Positions 11,598 to 21,695 of a stretch of 64,000 bases of DNA are shown piece by piece. Where the stretch lies: positions 11,718,001-11,782,000 of the forward strand of contig NC_092801.1 of NCBI RefSeq assembly GCF_918797505.1. Direction: 5' to 3'. The stretch comes from Bemisia tabaci (Eukaryota > Arthropoda > Insecta > Hemiptera > Aleyrodidae). The notes under the pieces were generated by a model, which saw nothing but the letters and a program-made list of their open reading frames with translations, made no database searches and was not told the DNA's origin. The position numbers were made by a program, and so were the translations under genes. Positions within the stretch are counted from its first letter, which is position 1; the number at the start of each line of letters is the position of its first letter.

Positions 11598-11760
11598 CCG
11601 GTAAAGTCCCTCCGTATTTGTGCTTTGCTTCGTCTAAACCACTGTTGCGGCTCGATGGGGAACATCCTCCAATTGCTGCACAGGAATAAATTGAAAGCAT
11701 CGATGAAAATTATTCAGATGTATCGGAGGTTATATTATATGCCAAAGGCTGGCAATTACG

Positions 11761-12014
11761 CATTGAAAATAAAATTCGGTCGTACGTACCAAAGTTCGGT
11801 GTTCCATATCATCCCAAATATTCGGTTTGTCAAGTACCGAACTTCCGGTTCGTGTCACCGAACCTGTGCGGTAAAGTGAACTGATGAACTAAGTTTGGTC
11901 ATAGATGCCGAACGCTCGGTTACACGAACCGAAAGTTTAGTTTGACAAACTGAATATTTGGGATGGTATGGAGCACCGAACGTTCGAATCACATGACGGA
12001 ATTTTTTTTCAGTG
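11761..12014 (+). mobile_element. G-type foldback G6
   Basis: The left end CATTGAAAATAAAATTCGG and the right end, read inverted, CACTGAAAAAAAATTCCG, are related. The arms continue through ATCCCAAATATTCGGTTTG and its complement. TTCGGT/ACCGAA motifs fill the interior. No coding capacity. Confidence 0.75.
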
Positions 12015-12391
12015 AGGAGTTTTTGGAGCACGGTTGTATGCAATACTACTGCGCAATACTACTGAAATTTTGCAATTTGTGCACAGTGAGAAAAAGTAAC
12101 AGACATTCTAAATGTCTCCTATAGTAACCTACAGTTTCAGCCAACTTAACCAAAAGTATGGTCCATCAACCAAGCCCTCTTGGTGGATCTGACTGGAGAA
12201 GAAGTAACTCTGAAAAACATGTAGACAACAATATGGCCGTTTGAAAACTCACTTGACTAACCAAGGAAAGCAATTTGACTTCATTTGCTTTTAAATATTT
12301 GTTTACAAGTTGGCAACAATGGCTTTGCTTTGTAGGCAACTTGACATCGGCTAATTATGCGATTATTTGTCTATTACCCGCGAGTAACGTG
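12015..12391. other. no gene seen
   Basis: AT-rich spacer. CACAGTGAGAAAAAGTAAC at 12085 resembles a G-type end, but I found no matching partner. Confidence 0.4.
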
Positions 12392-12555
12392 CAGTGGCGT
12401 GGCGTGAATTGCGATATATCGATTGTTATGCCATTTAAACTTATGAAAAAAGATCGATTATCAGGGTGTTCGCAGCGAACACCTTAGTAATCGATTCTTT
12501 ACCATAGCTTCAAATGGTGAGATATCGATAATCGATTATTCACGCCACGCTACTA
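12392..12555 (+). mobile_element. family B hAT-like MITE, copy B2
   Basis: Starts CAGTGGCGTGGCGTG and ends CACGCCACGCTACTA, a decayed form of the usual end. The flanks GTAACGTG (12384-12391) and GTAGCGTG (12556-12563) match at seven of eight. The body is very close to B3, including the central GTTCGCAGCGAACACC. Confidence 0.88.
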
Positions 12556-12563
12556 GTAGCGTG

Positions 12564-13609
12564 TCTACTTAAGGATATCCTCACGTCGCACATTGTAGAG
12601 GGCCCAAGTGGTACTTATTTTCGCCTTTTTTCGGACGTGCTCTTTTTTTCCAATTTGGCAACCTTGGAATGGAGTTACGTTCCTTCGTTCAGGAAACGGC
12701 GAATTGGGGAAATATCGAAAAATCGATCATTCACGCATTGCTACTGAAATAGACGTATCAATGCTAAAAAGAACTATGTGAGAATAAATTAAGTCATTAG
12801 GAGATATGAAGCACTCAAGACCTGTGCACCTACACTGTGAAAAAGTTTCTAGTTAATGTGTCCTGGAAGTTTATGGGTAATGAAGAACTTTCGTTGAGTC
12901 AGCTGGATATCTTTCTAGAGTGAAAAGACGTCCTTTTACAAAAACAGTAGGTACGTTCTCCAGAAAAAAAAATTGGAAGCAATCTTACCCAGGAAATAAT
13001 GAATCAATGAGAAATTGTAATCTGTCCCACTCCATGATCAAATTTTGCAGACAAGAGTTAGATGTTTAGGGGTTAGGCCGCAAAGCGGCGAGGGGGTGTT
13101 GTGTGGGCAGGTGATTTTTGAAAATCTGTAAGCTGTAACTATCAAAACGCGTTTTTGTGACTAGCGCAACTGGCCTATGTAGAATTCGAGAAACAGCCAA
13201 GTCCAGGCTCCGAATGTGCGATTAATTGTTTTTCTTTACCAGGCGTTCAAGTCTCCAAGGAATGTTCATTCATCCGCCAACGCAACAAGGGGACTCCTTG
13301 CGATAGAGAGGAAAATCCGAATAAAAAGAATACAAAAAGCTTTCTAGTGCTTGTAGTAATGTTGTACTTTAGAAAGTACTTTTGGTCCAATTTTTTTGGT
13401 CCACTTTCGTTGGTCCATTACTTCTATTCCAGTACAACATAAGCCTATAGTCAACATAAAATTAGTCAGTTTAAAATTTACACACTATACCAAGTGGTCA
13501 AATGCGTTTGTTCCGACGACACGGACCAATTCCTATGAGGAACCAGCCTATATTGGACACATTTGCAAGGACTACAAGTCGTGGAAGAACAAGAATGGAC
13601 AATTGGACA
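12564..13609. other. no gene seen
   Basis: AT-rich unique-looking DNA. No repeat ends or exon-like structure found. Confidence 0.4.
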
Positions 13610-13626
13610 CCCCCCCCCCCCCCCCC
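13610..13626 (+). repeat. 17-C homopolymer
   Basis: Uninterrupted run of 17 C followed by an A-run. Length may be unreliable in an assembly. Confidence 0.95.
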
Positions 13627-13678
13627 AAAAAAGGACAAAAATGCTGCTAATTTCAAAGAAGGTGGGTCGAAATGAATT

Positions 13679-13930
13679 CTGTCGTGCTATGGAAGGACGC
13701 CGTACAAACATTCGAGAGTTGCCAAATTTCCCTTGATAAAATATACATTTTTGGCAACGGTCATGCATATTTTTCCTTGAAATTTTCAGATATTTAAGAT
13801 TAAATTACGTTCAAAATTGTCTGAAAGTTTTGAAAAATGCTATTCACAATTTTCCCAGTATAATTTTAATTTTTATCGGAGGAAACTTGGCAACGTCTGA
13901 AGGCTTATATACGGCGTTTTTCCGTAGCAC
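13679..13930 (+). mobile_element. family A MITE, copy A4a
   Basis: Starts CTGTCGTGCTATGGAAGGAC. The interior reads in the opposite sense to A2 (it begins like the right end of A2 and ends with GGCGTTTTTCCGTAGCACG). Its right end is fused directly to the left end of A4b. Confidence 0.82.
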
Positions 13931-14182
13931 GCCGTGCTAAGGAAGAACGCCGTATGAGCCTTCGAACGTTGTCAAGTTTCCTCCAATAAAAACCGAATTA
14001 ACAGGAAAAATCGTAAATATATTTTTTCCAAAATTTTCAGACAATTTTGAACGCAATTTAATCTAAAATATCGGAATATTTCAAGGAAAAATAAACATGA
14101 ATGTCGTCAAAAACACATATTTTATCAAGGAAAATGTGGCAACTCTCGAATGTTCATACGGCGTTCTTCCTTAGCACGACAG
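13931..14182 (+). mobile_element. family A MITE, copy A4b
   Basis: Starts GCCGTGCTAAGGAAGAAC, lacking the first two bases of the family end, and finishes CTTCCTTAGCACGACAG. It lies head-to-head with A4a. Its right 156 bp are repeated at 14478 as part of an exact tandem duplication. Confidence 0.85.
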
Positions 14183-14477
14183 AGTAGGAGATACGAGAAA
14201 TAAGGAAAGACGAAGAAAAGCGCCAATGTTGTCAAGTCGCGACAACGACCATCGTTGCGGAACTGGGCCGGAAGTCGGGTCCTAGCGACGGCCCGCCCTT
14301 TAATTTAGGGTAGCGGCGAATAATTGAATAAATCAGCGAATCGGGAATCGGGAACGCGTATGTAGAAAGAGGGAACGGGAATTAAGGCGAGTTAATGTCG
14401 TGTAATTACGGCCGAGGCAGAGCGTGGAGACCGGGCTCAACGAGCCGTAATTAATCACTTAATCATTGCCCCGAGCC
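14027..14477 (+). repeat. 451-bp tandem duplication, unit 1
   Basis: Comparison by eye shows no difference from 14478-14928. The unit contains the right part of A4b and about 300 bp of GC-richer DNA with TAATTA and CGGGCTCAACGAGCCG motifs. Confidence 0.93.
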
Positions 14478-14928
14478 TCCAAAATTTTCAGACAATTTTG
14501 AACGCAATTTAATCTAAAATATCGGAATATTTCAAGGAAAAATAAACATGAATGTCGTCAAAAACACATATTTTATCAAGGAAAATGTGGCAACTCTCGA
14601 ATGTTCATACGGCGTTCTTCCTTAGCACGACAGAGTAGGAGATACGAGAAATAAGGAAAGACGAAGAAAAGCGCCAATGTTGTCAAGTCGCGACAACGAC
14701 CATCGTTGCGGAACTGGGCCGGAAGTCGGGTCCTAGCGACGGCCCGCCCTTTAATTTAGGGTAGCGGCGAATAATTGAATAAATCAGCGAATCGGGAATC
14801 GGGAACGCGTATGTAGAAAGAGGGAACGGGAATTAAGGCGAGTTAATGTCGTGTAATTACGGCCGAGGCAGAGCGTGGAGACCGGGCTCAACGAGCCGTA
14901 ATTAATCACTTAATCATTGCCCCGAGCC
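14478..14928 (+). repeat. 451-bp tandem duplication, unit 2
   Basis: Identical by eye to unit 1. Either a very recent duplication or an assembly error. It carries a second right end of A4b with no left end. Confidence 0.93.
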
Positions 14929-14970
14929 CCGGGCCCGGCGAATTTCACAGCGAAATCGAGACGAACCGGC

Positions 14971-15018
14971 GATGGCGCTGATGACGCTGATGACGCTGAT
15001 GACGCTGATGACGCTCAT
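14971..15018 (+). repeat. 9-bp tandem repeat (GCTGATGAC)n
   Basis: Five units of GCTGATGAC, the last with one change, in GC-rich DNA just after the 451-bp duplication. Confidence 0.92.
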
Positions 15019-15159
15019 GGTCGAGCGGAGATGACGAAAGCTCCATCATCAAGACTCGGATCTATATCCGACGCGAACAAATGTGAGGCCCTGTACACAC
15101 GAGCGTGGTTCGAGGAACTTATTCGACGAACTGCTCAGTTTCCCGAAACTAGTTCCTTA

Positions 15160-15941
15160 AGGCCTTGTCCACACGAGCGCGGTTCGGGGAACTCAGTGCG
15201 AGGAACTTGTTCCCGGAACAAGTTTTTAGCTGAGCTGAAACTTATTCCTCCAAAACCCGAAATTTCCCCCGTACTTCGAGCTTCTAAATTATGTTTCTTT
15301 TGATGTGAATTTGCTTGTTTTTGTTTTTTACGTCCTTTACGTATCTTGACATTTATTTTTGTTACTTTGGTGGTCGTAAGAATCTATTTTTTTGCAATAA
15401 TTGTATAGCTTTATTCAAGTTCCGGTTCCAGTTTGGGCGAACTCGTGTGGACAGCATGCCTCGTTTCAAGGAATAAGTTCCGGGAACTGAGCAAGTTCGA
15501 GGAATAAGTTCCGCGAACTGCGCTCGTGTGGACAGAGCCTACAACGAGGCATGCTGTCCGCACGAGTTCGCCCGAACTGGAACCGGAACTTCAATATAAA
15601 ACTATACGATTATTGCAAAATAATGTGTTATTGCGGCCGCGAGAGTAACAAAAACAAACGTCAAGACAGAAGGAACGTAAAAACAAAGGCAAAATATAAA
15701 AAGAGAGAGAGAAGAAAAGAGAGAAGAAAAGAGAGAAAATGAGAAAAGAAAAAAGAAAAGAAAAGAGAGGAGAAAAAAGAGAAGAAAATAGAGAAGAAAA
15801 GAGAGAGAGACACACAGAAGCTCCGGAGTTCGGGGGAAGTTTCGGGGTTTGAAGGCAGAAGTTTTAGCTCAGCCAAAACTTGATCCGGGAACTAATTCCC
15901 CGAACTAAGCTCCGCGAACCGCGCTCGTGTGGACTAGGCCT
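15160..15941 (+). mobile_element. long foldback R with a purine tract in one arm
   Basis: Outer ends AGGCCTTGTCCACACGAGCG and CGCTCGTGTGGACTAGGCCT are inverted repeats. An inner pair of arms (about 15313-15470 and 15541-15695) is complementary through GAGGCATGCTGTCC and ATTATTGCAA. A related end, CCTGTACACACGAGCGTGG, lies just outside at 15092. No coding capacity. Confidence 0.8.
15696..15813 (+). repeat. (GAGAAAA)n purine microsatellite inside R
   Basis: Nearly pure purine tract in the right arm of R, absent from the left arm. Confidence 0.88.
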
Positions 15942-16031
15942 AAAAGCCGCTTTTGGCTATTCGTGTTGTCCCTAGAGCACCAATGGGGGAAAGTACGGAC
16001 AAAGGGGGACACGAAGGAGGGGGAACCTGGC

Positions 16032-16553
16032 CAGGGTAGCATGAAACTTCAGAGAGAAATGAAAGATTGGAAATCCGTGAAATATTTCATAAAATTTCAC
16101 GAGACCGAAATATTTCATATTTTTCAGGGGCTAGGCTCGGCGGTTGGCATGTAATACATATTTGCGCCTACAAGACTGCATGAATACCTCACGCATTGTG
16201 TCAAACACTGTGCGATCAGGAGCGGTCGGCGTGAAACGCATAGCGCCTACAGGACCGCATGAATACTTCACACATTACGTCAAACACAGTGTGGTCAGCG
16301 CGAAACGCATAGCGCCTACAAGACTGCGTGAATACTTCACGCATTGCGCCAAACACAGTGCGGTCAGCGCGGCGCGGTGATATGCAACCCGCACTCAATC
16401 ACACAACAATAGGAGAAAGTCACTATTCCTACATTTTGCGAAACAGGAAAAGCAACCGGTATTTTTCAATATCTTTCATAAATTTCTGAAATTTCATGAA
16501 ATATTTCACGTGAAATTTCAATATTTTATTTTTCATGAAATTTTGCCACCCTG
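16032..16553 (+). mobile_element. hAT-like non-autonomous element W
   Basis: Ends CAGGGTAGC and GCCACCCTG are inverted repeats, followed inward by ATTTCAT/ATGAAAT-rich sub-terminal repeats. The flanks AACCTGGC (16024-16031) and GACCTGCC (16554-16561) match at six of eight, an aged 8-bp duplication. The centre holds the F minisatellite. No transposase frame. Confidence 0.75.
16164..16378 (-). repeat. F minisatellite inside W, about three units
   Basis: The phrase GCGCCTACA recurs at 16164, 16243 and 16312, giving periods of 79 and 69 bp. Reverse complements of the same units occur inside E1 (periods 69 and 78) and E2 (77). Each unit contains CGCATTG...CAAACAC and GTGAAACGCATAGCGCC. Confidence 0.88.
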
Positions 16554-16655
16554 GACCTGCCCCCTCCTTAGAATTGAAAATAGTATCATCTCCCCCCCTC
16601 TCCCATAAATTCTGGATGGTTGGGAATACTCTTCGTCGAGGATGATTATCCCTGT

Positions 16656-16824
16656 CAGTGGCGTGGCGTGCTTTGCGATATATCGATTGTTATGCCATTT
16701 AAACCTATGAAAAAAGATCGATTATCAGGGTGTTCGCAGCGGACACCTTAGTAATCGATTCTTTACGATAGCTTCAAATGGCGAGATATCGATAATCGAT
16801 TATTCACGCCACGCCACGCCACTG
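16656..16824 (+). mobile_element. family B hAT-like MITE, copy B3
   Basis: Starts CAGTGGCGTGGCGTG and ends CACGCCACGCCACGCCACTG. TATCCCTG (16647-16654, one extra base before the element) matches TATCCCTC (16825-16832) at seven of eight. Nearly identical to B2. Confidence 0.88.
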
Positions 16825-16832
16825 TATCCCTC

Positions 16833-17833
16833 TTAATGTAGCGTCTTAAATGAAAACACCGTGTTCACTCAGTTCGTGTTTTCTAAAATTGTCATCACGG
16901 AAGCCTCAGAATGCGTCCAAATAAATTTAAAATTTCCAAAATTCTGGGGAGTATCCCACACCCCCTCCGATAAATTCTCTGCTTTTGAGATGTGTCGATT
17001 TATGCTCGAAGGATCGATAGCACTGCCATATACACACGACGAGAAATGGGGCGGGGTGATAGACGTGCGAGGGCTATCGTTTCTATCGGTGATCGGTAAA
17101 GCTCGGGCCTCGTAGATAAGCGTGAGCTTAATTGAAAGTGTCTTCACGGGTGACAATTGGACTGAATTAAGCAGAAAGGAACCAACCCACATTTTGGAAA
17201 AAATTGAGTAATGAGTGGTTTTGAACTCAACCACTGCTCTACTATCTATCACCAAAAATTCAAAATTTTTGTTGGAGCAAATTTTGCAGAAATTGAACTT
17301 GAAGCTTATCTTTTACATTGAGTCTTATGCAGGAGCCAAACTTTCAACCTCTTTTTCTCGGTTCGATCCTGATGTGGCTTGGTTCCTTTCTGTTTAACTC
17401 CGTCCAATTGACAAAGAAAGTGGTGGAGAAGAAGGGGGGGGGGGCGGGCACGCCTCGTCGAGCAATGTTGCCAGTTACAATTTATTTTACAGCTCTCTTT
17501 AAAATGTTGCTGGGTAGGGTAATTTATATGATTGCATGATTGCATATGTTTCGAAGTTTGAGTGAACATTGGGAAGAAAAATATTTGAAAAAGTACACAC
17601 ATATCAAACGATTCACTACTAAAATTGAAAAGAAATTGAGTACTAAAATTGATACTGAAGGTATCAATTTTAGTACTCTCAAAAACTCTCAAAATTGAAA
17701 TGAGATTCTCCTTAGTAATATAGAATCGGCTGTTTACTAGACATGACAAACTACTGCATAAACATTCGTTAAACACTGCGGGCAAGATTTGTAGTGGCAT
17801 TTTTCCAATGTTTCTCTCTTTAGAAGATTGACT
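16833..17833. other. no gene seen
   Basis: AT-rich DNA. Opposing open frames of up to 128 codons near 16860-17255, and a 203-codon frame reaching into the L3/U repeats, show no recognisable domain. Confidence 0.4.
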
Positions 17834-18277
17834 GCTCTTTTGGGCCTTAAGAGCTCCACGACCTAACCTCCAAATTACTAGCATGTCCATACTCTCCAGA
17901 GACAAGAGAGCCTCCACTGCCCTCTTGACAACAGATGGAAGCTTTTACTTCCGGGAATTCAGCACTTTTTTATGTATCATTACAAGGGAGCAACCGTCAT
18001 CACTTTTTCCGGCTGTTGATCAACCTACTTGGTGGATGATGAGCTTCGGGTAACGTCATGACTCATGACTCATGAGTCGAGCAAGTTTCCCGGACTTCGG
18101 TTTATTTGCGATACGAAACTGCCAATACGTTGTTAACCATCAACCAAGTAGGTAGGTCAACAGTTGTATGTTGAAGTCCCGAAAGTAAAAGCTTCCACCA
18201 TTGCCATAAGATACAAGTGGAGAGTTTCTTGTCTCTGGTTCTTGTCTCTGTCTCTCCCCATATAGGTACTCTAGTCC
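17834..18277 (+). mobile_element. right part of a family L element (L3), split by U
   Basis: 17834-17897 aligns with the right end of L2 (GAGCTCCACGACCTAACCTC, CATGTCCATACTCTCC). The remaining end, CCATATAGGTACTCTA, resumes at 18258. Foldback U lies between them. The left half of L3 was not found. Confidence 0.7.
17898..18252 (+). mobile_element. foldback U inserted in L3
   Basis: Arms: AGAGACAAGAGAGCCTCCAC and ATGGAAGCTTTTACTTCC at the left, with complements at the right (AAAGTAAAAGCTTCCAC and TTTCTTGTCTCT). An inner pair TCAACCTACTTGG / CCAAGTAGGTAGG lies nearer the centre. TCTCC occurs on both sides (17893-17897 and 18253-18257), a possible 5-bp duplication. Confidence 0.65.
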
Positions 18278-18319
18278 TACTCTGAGTACTGGGGCTCGAA
18301 TTGGGCAATAATTAAACCA

Positions 18320-18538
18320 GTGAGTTCGAAAACACACCAACTCGGAAAAAAAATTGTTCAGGAAACACCTAAAACTGCGCAGCGGGCGAGGAAGTTAGTT
18401 TAAGAAAAACCTTTTCGGTGCCAAAGGACAAGTACTTAGAGACTTTGTGGTGCACCAAGTTGAAATCGATATACCATGTTTGATGACAGAGAAATAAGCG
18501 TTTAAAAATGTCCGAGTTGGTGTGTTTCCGTTCTCACC
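18320..18538 (+). mobile_element. foldback T1
   Basis: Left end GTGAGTTCGAAAACACACC and right end GGTGTGTTTCCGTTCTCAC are inverted repeats, continuing inward through AACTCGGA. A lone copy of the right end lies at 19123-19149. Confidence 0.7.
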
Positions 18539-18820
18539 GACTTTCAGATACTGATTTTTCATAGTCTGCCCGGAAAAAGTCATATTTTTCGACCTGAATA
18601 ACGCTTGAATATTTATACACTGGTATAATCTGTTGGTCCAAGGTATGCAGAACCGAAAAAAGAAAACCGCAAAATCGGATGGTCACCCGTTTCCCTTGAA
18701 ATGGCCAAAAATTGATATCTCCAATGAAACACTTCGATTTTTCCCTTTTCCCGTTGCTGTTCCGAGCCCTTCCGATTGCAATTTCGGAATTTCCTTTTGC
18801 GTGCAGATGCGTCTATCCAT

Positions 18821-19084
18821 AAATAGATTGCATTTTGCAAAAAGGAACCACTAGCATTGCAATGTTGCTAAGATTGTGCAACTTCTTTTGTCTTGCAGGA
18901 AAAACCCGATTATCCATTATTAGTTTCTATTTTACTCGCTAAAAAGTGTAAATTTAAGACAAAAATTACCATCTAAATTTCATTGTTTTTCACGATTTTC
19001 GCAATTTTTTTGCAAAAGATGAAGTTGCACAATTTTAGCATCATTGCAATGCTAGTGGTTCCTTTTTGCAAAATGCAATCCAAA
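18821..19084 (+). mobile_element. family H MITE, copy H1
   Basis: Ends GATTGCATTTTGCAAAAAGG and CCTTTTTGCAAAATGCAATC are inverted repeats. Homology continues through CCACTAGCATTGCAATG on both sides, so the arms exceed 35 bp. H2 at 53411 is a close copy; H3 at 26009 is diverged inside. Confidence 0.88.
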
Positions 19085-19122
19085 TGTTACTAAACCGTAA
19101 AAAAGTGAAAATCGAAAAAAAC

Positions 19123-19149
19123 CCGAGTTGGCGTGTTTTCGAACTCGCT
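19123..19149 (+). repeat. isolated family T terminus
   Basis: CCGAGTTGGCGTGTTTTCG matches the right end of T1. No left partner found. Confidence 0.55.
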
Positions 19150-19435
19150 GATCCAGCTGTCTTTTTCAGAGGGATTCCCCGCGACATTGCGACACTGCCA
19201 GGGAACAAAAGAGGCTGATGGGTGCATTTTACACGTGTACACAACTACACACGCGACACGGCCGGCGTGTAACCTCGTCCCGCGCATATGCTCGCTCGGC
19301 CCCGATAAACTCGGGCCTGCCGCCACCTCGGCCGCCGCGCCGCGGACCCTGGACCAGTTTTTATCTCCGTTCGCTTCTCTCGCCTTTTTTATTTGAATAC
19401 AATTAGTTACAATTCATGTTTATGTTAAGTCCATG

Positions 19436-20112
19436 TTTTCCTATAATGCTCTTGTCTTTTCGGTCCTCCATCGTTTCGCGTCTCCCGCTTTCGCCTCCGC
19501 CCCGCTCTGCCCCTCTTCGTCGCTCTTCCTCTGCCGAACTTGTCACTTCCACTTGACCCGCGTCTTCATTTGTCGCTCCTCCGCCTTGATTTCTCACTTC
19601 CATCGAGCCTACAGCTTTGCAGCGCTATCCATCGAGCTTTATTCGCGGAGATCATGCTTAGAGACCCTTCCTTCTTCTTCTTTTTCTTCTTCTTCTTCTT
19701 TTTCTTTTTCTTCATCTTCTTCTTCTTCTTCTTCATCTTCTTCCTCTCCCTCCTCTTCTTCGTTTACCTCTTCCTCTTCGCATTCTCCTATACTACTTTC
19801 ACCTTTTCTTCAATTTTCCTTTTTCCGTTTGGTCCTCTCATTCTCTCGTTATTTAATTTTCTCGTTCATCTTTTTCTTCTTCCATTTTGTTCATTATTTC
19901 TCATGATTTCTTTTCTCCTTCACCATCTGCTTCCTTTCTGTACTTCAAATTCTGTTTACTTCCATTTGCTTCTCCCTCTTCTTCTTCTTCTGCTTCTTTC
20001 CCACCTTCTTCTTATTCTTCTTCTACGTCCTCTCTTTCTTGTCACCTTTCCTGTTTTTAATTGCAGGCTTTTTATTTATCCTTCTCTTGTTTTTCTCGCT
20101 CTCCTTCTTTTT
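19436..20112 (+). repeat. long pyrimidine-rich tract with a (TTC)n core
   Basis: About 680 bp dominated by C and T, with the purest TTC run at 19668-19760. The long serine- and phenylalanine-run frames (157 and 193 codons) come from it and are not called as genes. Confidence 0.85.
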
Positions 20113-20159
20113 CTGAAATAAATACAGTATTGCATTTTTCCTTCTTTCTTCTTTTAATC

Positions 20160-20258
20160 TGGGAATATTCTGAATATTTTCTCAGTAAAATCGGTTCTTC
20201 TTGAAGGAAATATGGCAACATCTGAATACCCATACGGCGTTTTTCCTTAGCACGGCAG
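20160..20258 (+). mobile_element. family A MITE, truncated copy A5
   Basis: Only the right end is present: GAAGGAAATATGGCAACATC then CGGCGTTTTTCCTTAGCACGG and CAG. It begins at the edge of the pyrimidine tract. Confidence 0.72.
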
Positions 20259-20340
20259 CACATGCGCTCTTCCGGAGCTGACCAGAGGACATTTCGTTCG
20301 TCTCGTGACGTCAGCGGAGGAGTGCGGAGCTCGCGACCGG

Positions 20341-20577
20341 CGCACAGTGGATCGAGTCAATGGGAGAAGTCGAACACACTTTGGAAACTTTAAACGCTTT
20401 TAACACCGTTTATACAAAACTATGAAGTTCTTAAAGTGGTTCCGTTGGTTTTCTCGCGAAATTTCCTTCAAGAAACACCCCTCGAAGTTTAAAAAGTGGC
20501 TAAATAAACATCAAAATTTGCAGTTTTAGTCAAAAATTCAATATCCGACCTTTCTAATTGGCTCGATCCACTGTGCG
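20341..20577 (+). mobile_element. family S MITE, copy S1 (237 bp)
   Basis: Ends CGCACAGTGGATCGAG and CTCGATCCACTGTGCG are a perfect 16-bp inverted repeat. The interior has TTTCTCGCGAAATTTCCTTC and a CACCCCTCGAAG block also seen in S2. S3 (47327-47562) has matching ends and almost the same length. Confidence 0.85.
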
Positions 20578-20613
20578 GCGGTGAAGGCAACGAGAACGAC
20601 GGTATATTCTCGG

Positions 20614-20778
20614 CAGTGGCGTGGCGTGCTTTGCGATAAATTGATTGATATGCCATTTAAACCTATGGAAAAGGATCGATAAACAGAGTGTTCGCAGCGA
20701 ACACCTTGATAATCGATTCTTCACCATAGGTTTGAATGGCATGACAATCGATACATCGCAATTCACGCCACGCCACTG
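20614..20778 (+). mobile_element. family B hAT-like MITE, copy B4, perfect 8-bp TSD
   Basis: Starts CAGTGGCGTGGCGTG and ends CACGCCACGCCACTG. The flanks ATTCTCGG at 20606-20613 and 20779-20786 are identical, the clearest target duplication in this family and a sign of a fairly recent insertion. No coding capacity. Confidence 0.93.
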
Positions 20779-20786
20779 ATTCTCGG

Positions 20787-21120
20787 GTGCCGCGGCCGGG
20801 GCGAGTAATGCGAGTATGCTCACATGAACAACGAGCTCGGGGGCGCGGGGGTGGGGGGTGGAGGGAGGGGGGGCTCGGGGGTAGATGGGTCGCGGCGATA
20901 ATTGGCGGGTGTAAATTGTGTCCCGGAGCCGATTGTCCCCCGACGATGACATCGGCCCGATTGCCGGCCGTGTTGCCGCTCCGGGCGCGGGGACCACGGG
21001 CATCGGCCTGGATTGTGGGCCATGTGGCATTTGTGGCAACGCCGCCGAGGAAAGCGCGGGCGGGTCCAAGCACACCCGCGCATGCGCCTCCCGCCGCGAC
21101 AGACGCACTCGATAGAGATA
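20787..21120. other. GC-rich island, no gene seen
   Basis: About 330 bp of very GC- and CpG-rich DNA. Open frames run through it on both strands for up to about 180 codons, but the translations are Pro/Arg/Gly/Ala runs with no recognisable domain and compete with each other. It may be a CpG-type regulatory patch or a non-coding exon. Confidence 0.35.
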
Positions 21121-21281
21121 TTACTCCTCCGCCTATCGCCTCAGCTCCATATTCCCATGTTGCCATTTTTCTATGAACACGAACCGACCATTATGGAGAA
21201 CTTGTGTATGGAGTGGACGTCACCTACGAGGAAGCGTACCTCTTTTGGACTGCATGTTTGTTCAAAGACTATGGCGGGTAA

Positions 21282-21629
21282 TAGAGTACCTACATAGGGA
21301 GAGTATGGGCAATTCGAAATATGTAGCTCTTAGGGCCCACAACGGTAGGTAACCTTTGAAAAATGTACGTGTCAATCTTTGGACTACAATATCAAACGAA
21401 AATGGACAAGAAAATTCATAAGTAAGCGTTCTTCCGCAAAAATGCATAAGTTTATGGAAAAACCAAGATAAATACGTGCTTTACCAAGGGTAGTTCCCAA
21501 CGATTGTGATTATAAATCACTCTGGATAATTTGAATTCATAGATTGCCTACCCTTTTGGGGTCTAGGAGCTCCATCACCTAACCTCAAAATTTTCGACAT
21601 GTCCATACTCTCCTCATGTAGGTACTCTA
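21282..21629 (+). mobile_element. family L foldback, copy L2 (348 bp)
   Basis: Ends TAGAGTACCTACATAGGGAG and its inverted match finishing in GTAGGTACTCTA. Sub-terminal AGAGTATGG and CCATACTCT also pair. Shares its right part with L3. Confidence 0.85.
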
Positions 21630-21639
21630 GCGAGTAGTA

Positions 21640-21695
21640 CTGCCGTGCTAAGGAGGAATGCCGTAAAAACATTAAGAGATGCTCTAGCAATGGTC
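21640..21695 (+). mobile_element. family A left-end fragment A6
   Basis: CTGCCGTGCTAAGGAGGAAT followed by a short decayed stretch. No right end. Confidence 0.7.

Noticed and set aside
12085..12260. CACAGTGAGAAAAAG as a further G-type element
   Set aside because: No inverted partner with T-run plus CAGTG found within 600 bp.
17355..17385. GGTTCGATCC resembling a tRNA B box
   Set aside because: No A box at the right distance and no cloverleaf could be folded around it.
17306..17917. 203-codon minus-strand open frame
   Set aside because: It overlaps the L3/U repeat boundary, has no recognisable domain or codon-usage signal, and spans AT-rich repeat DNA. Chance frame.
19433..20121. 157- and 193-codon Ser/Phe-rich frames
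   Set aside because: Direct translation of a pyrimidine microsatellite.
20554..21176. Overlapping 129-184 codon frames on both strands in a GC-rich island
   Set aside because: Frames on both strands are open because GC-rich DNA lacks stop codons; translations are Pro/Arg/Gly runs, and part of the region is B4.
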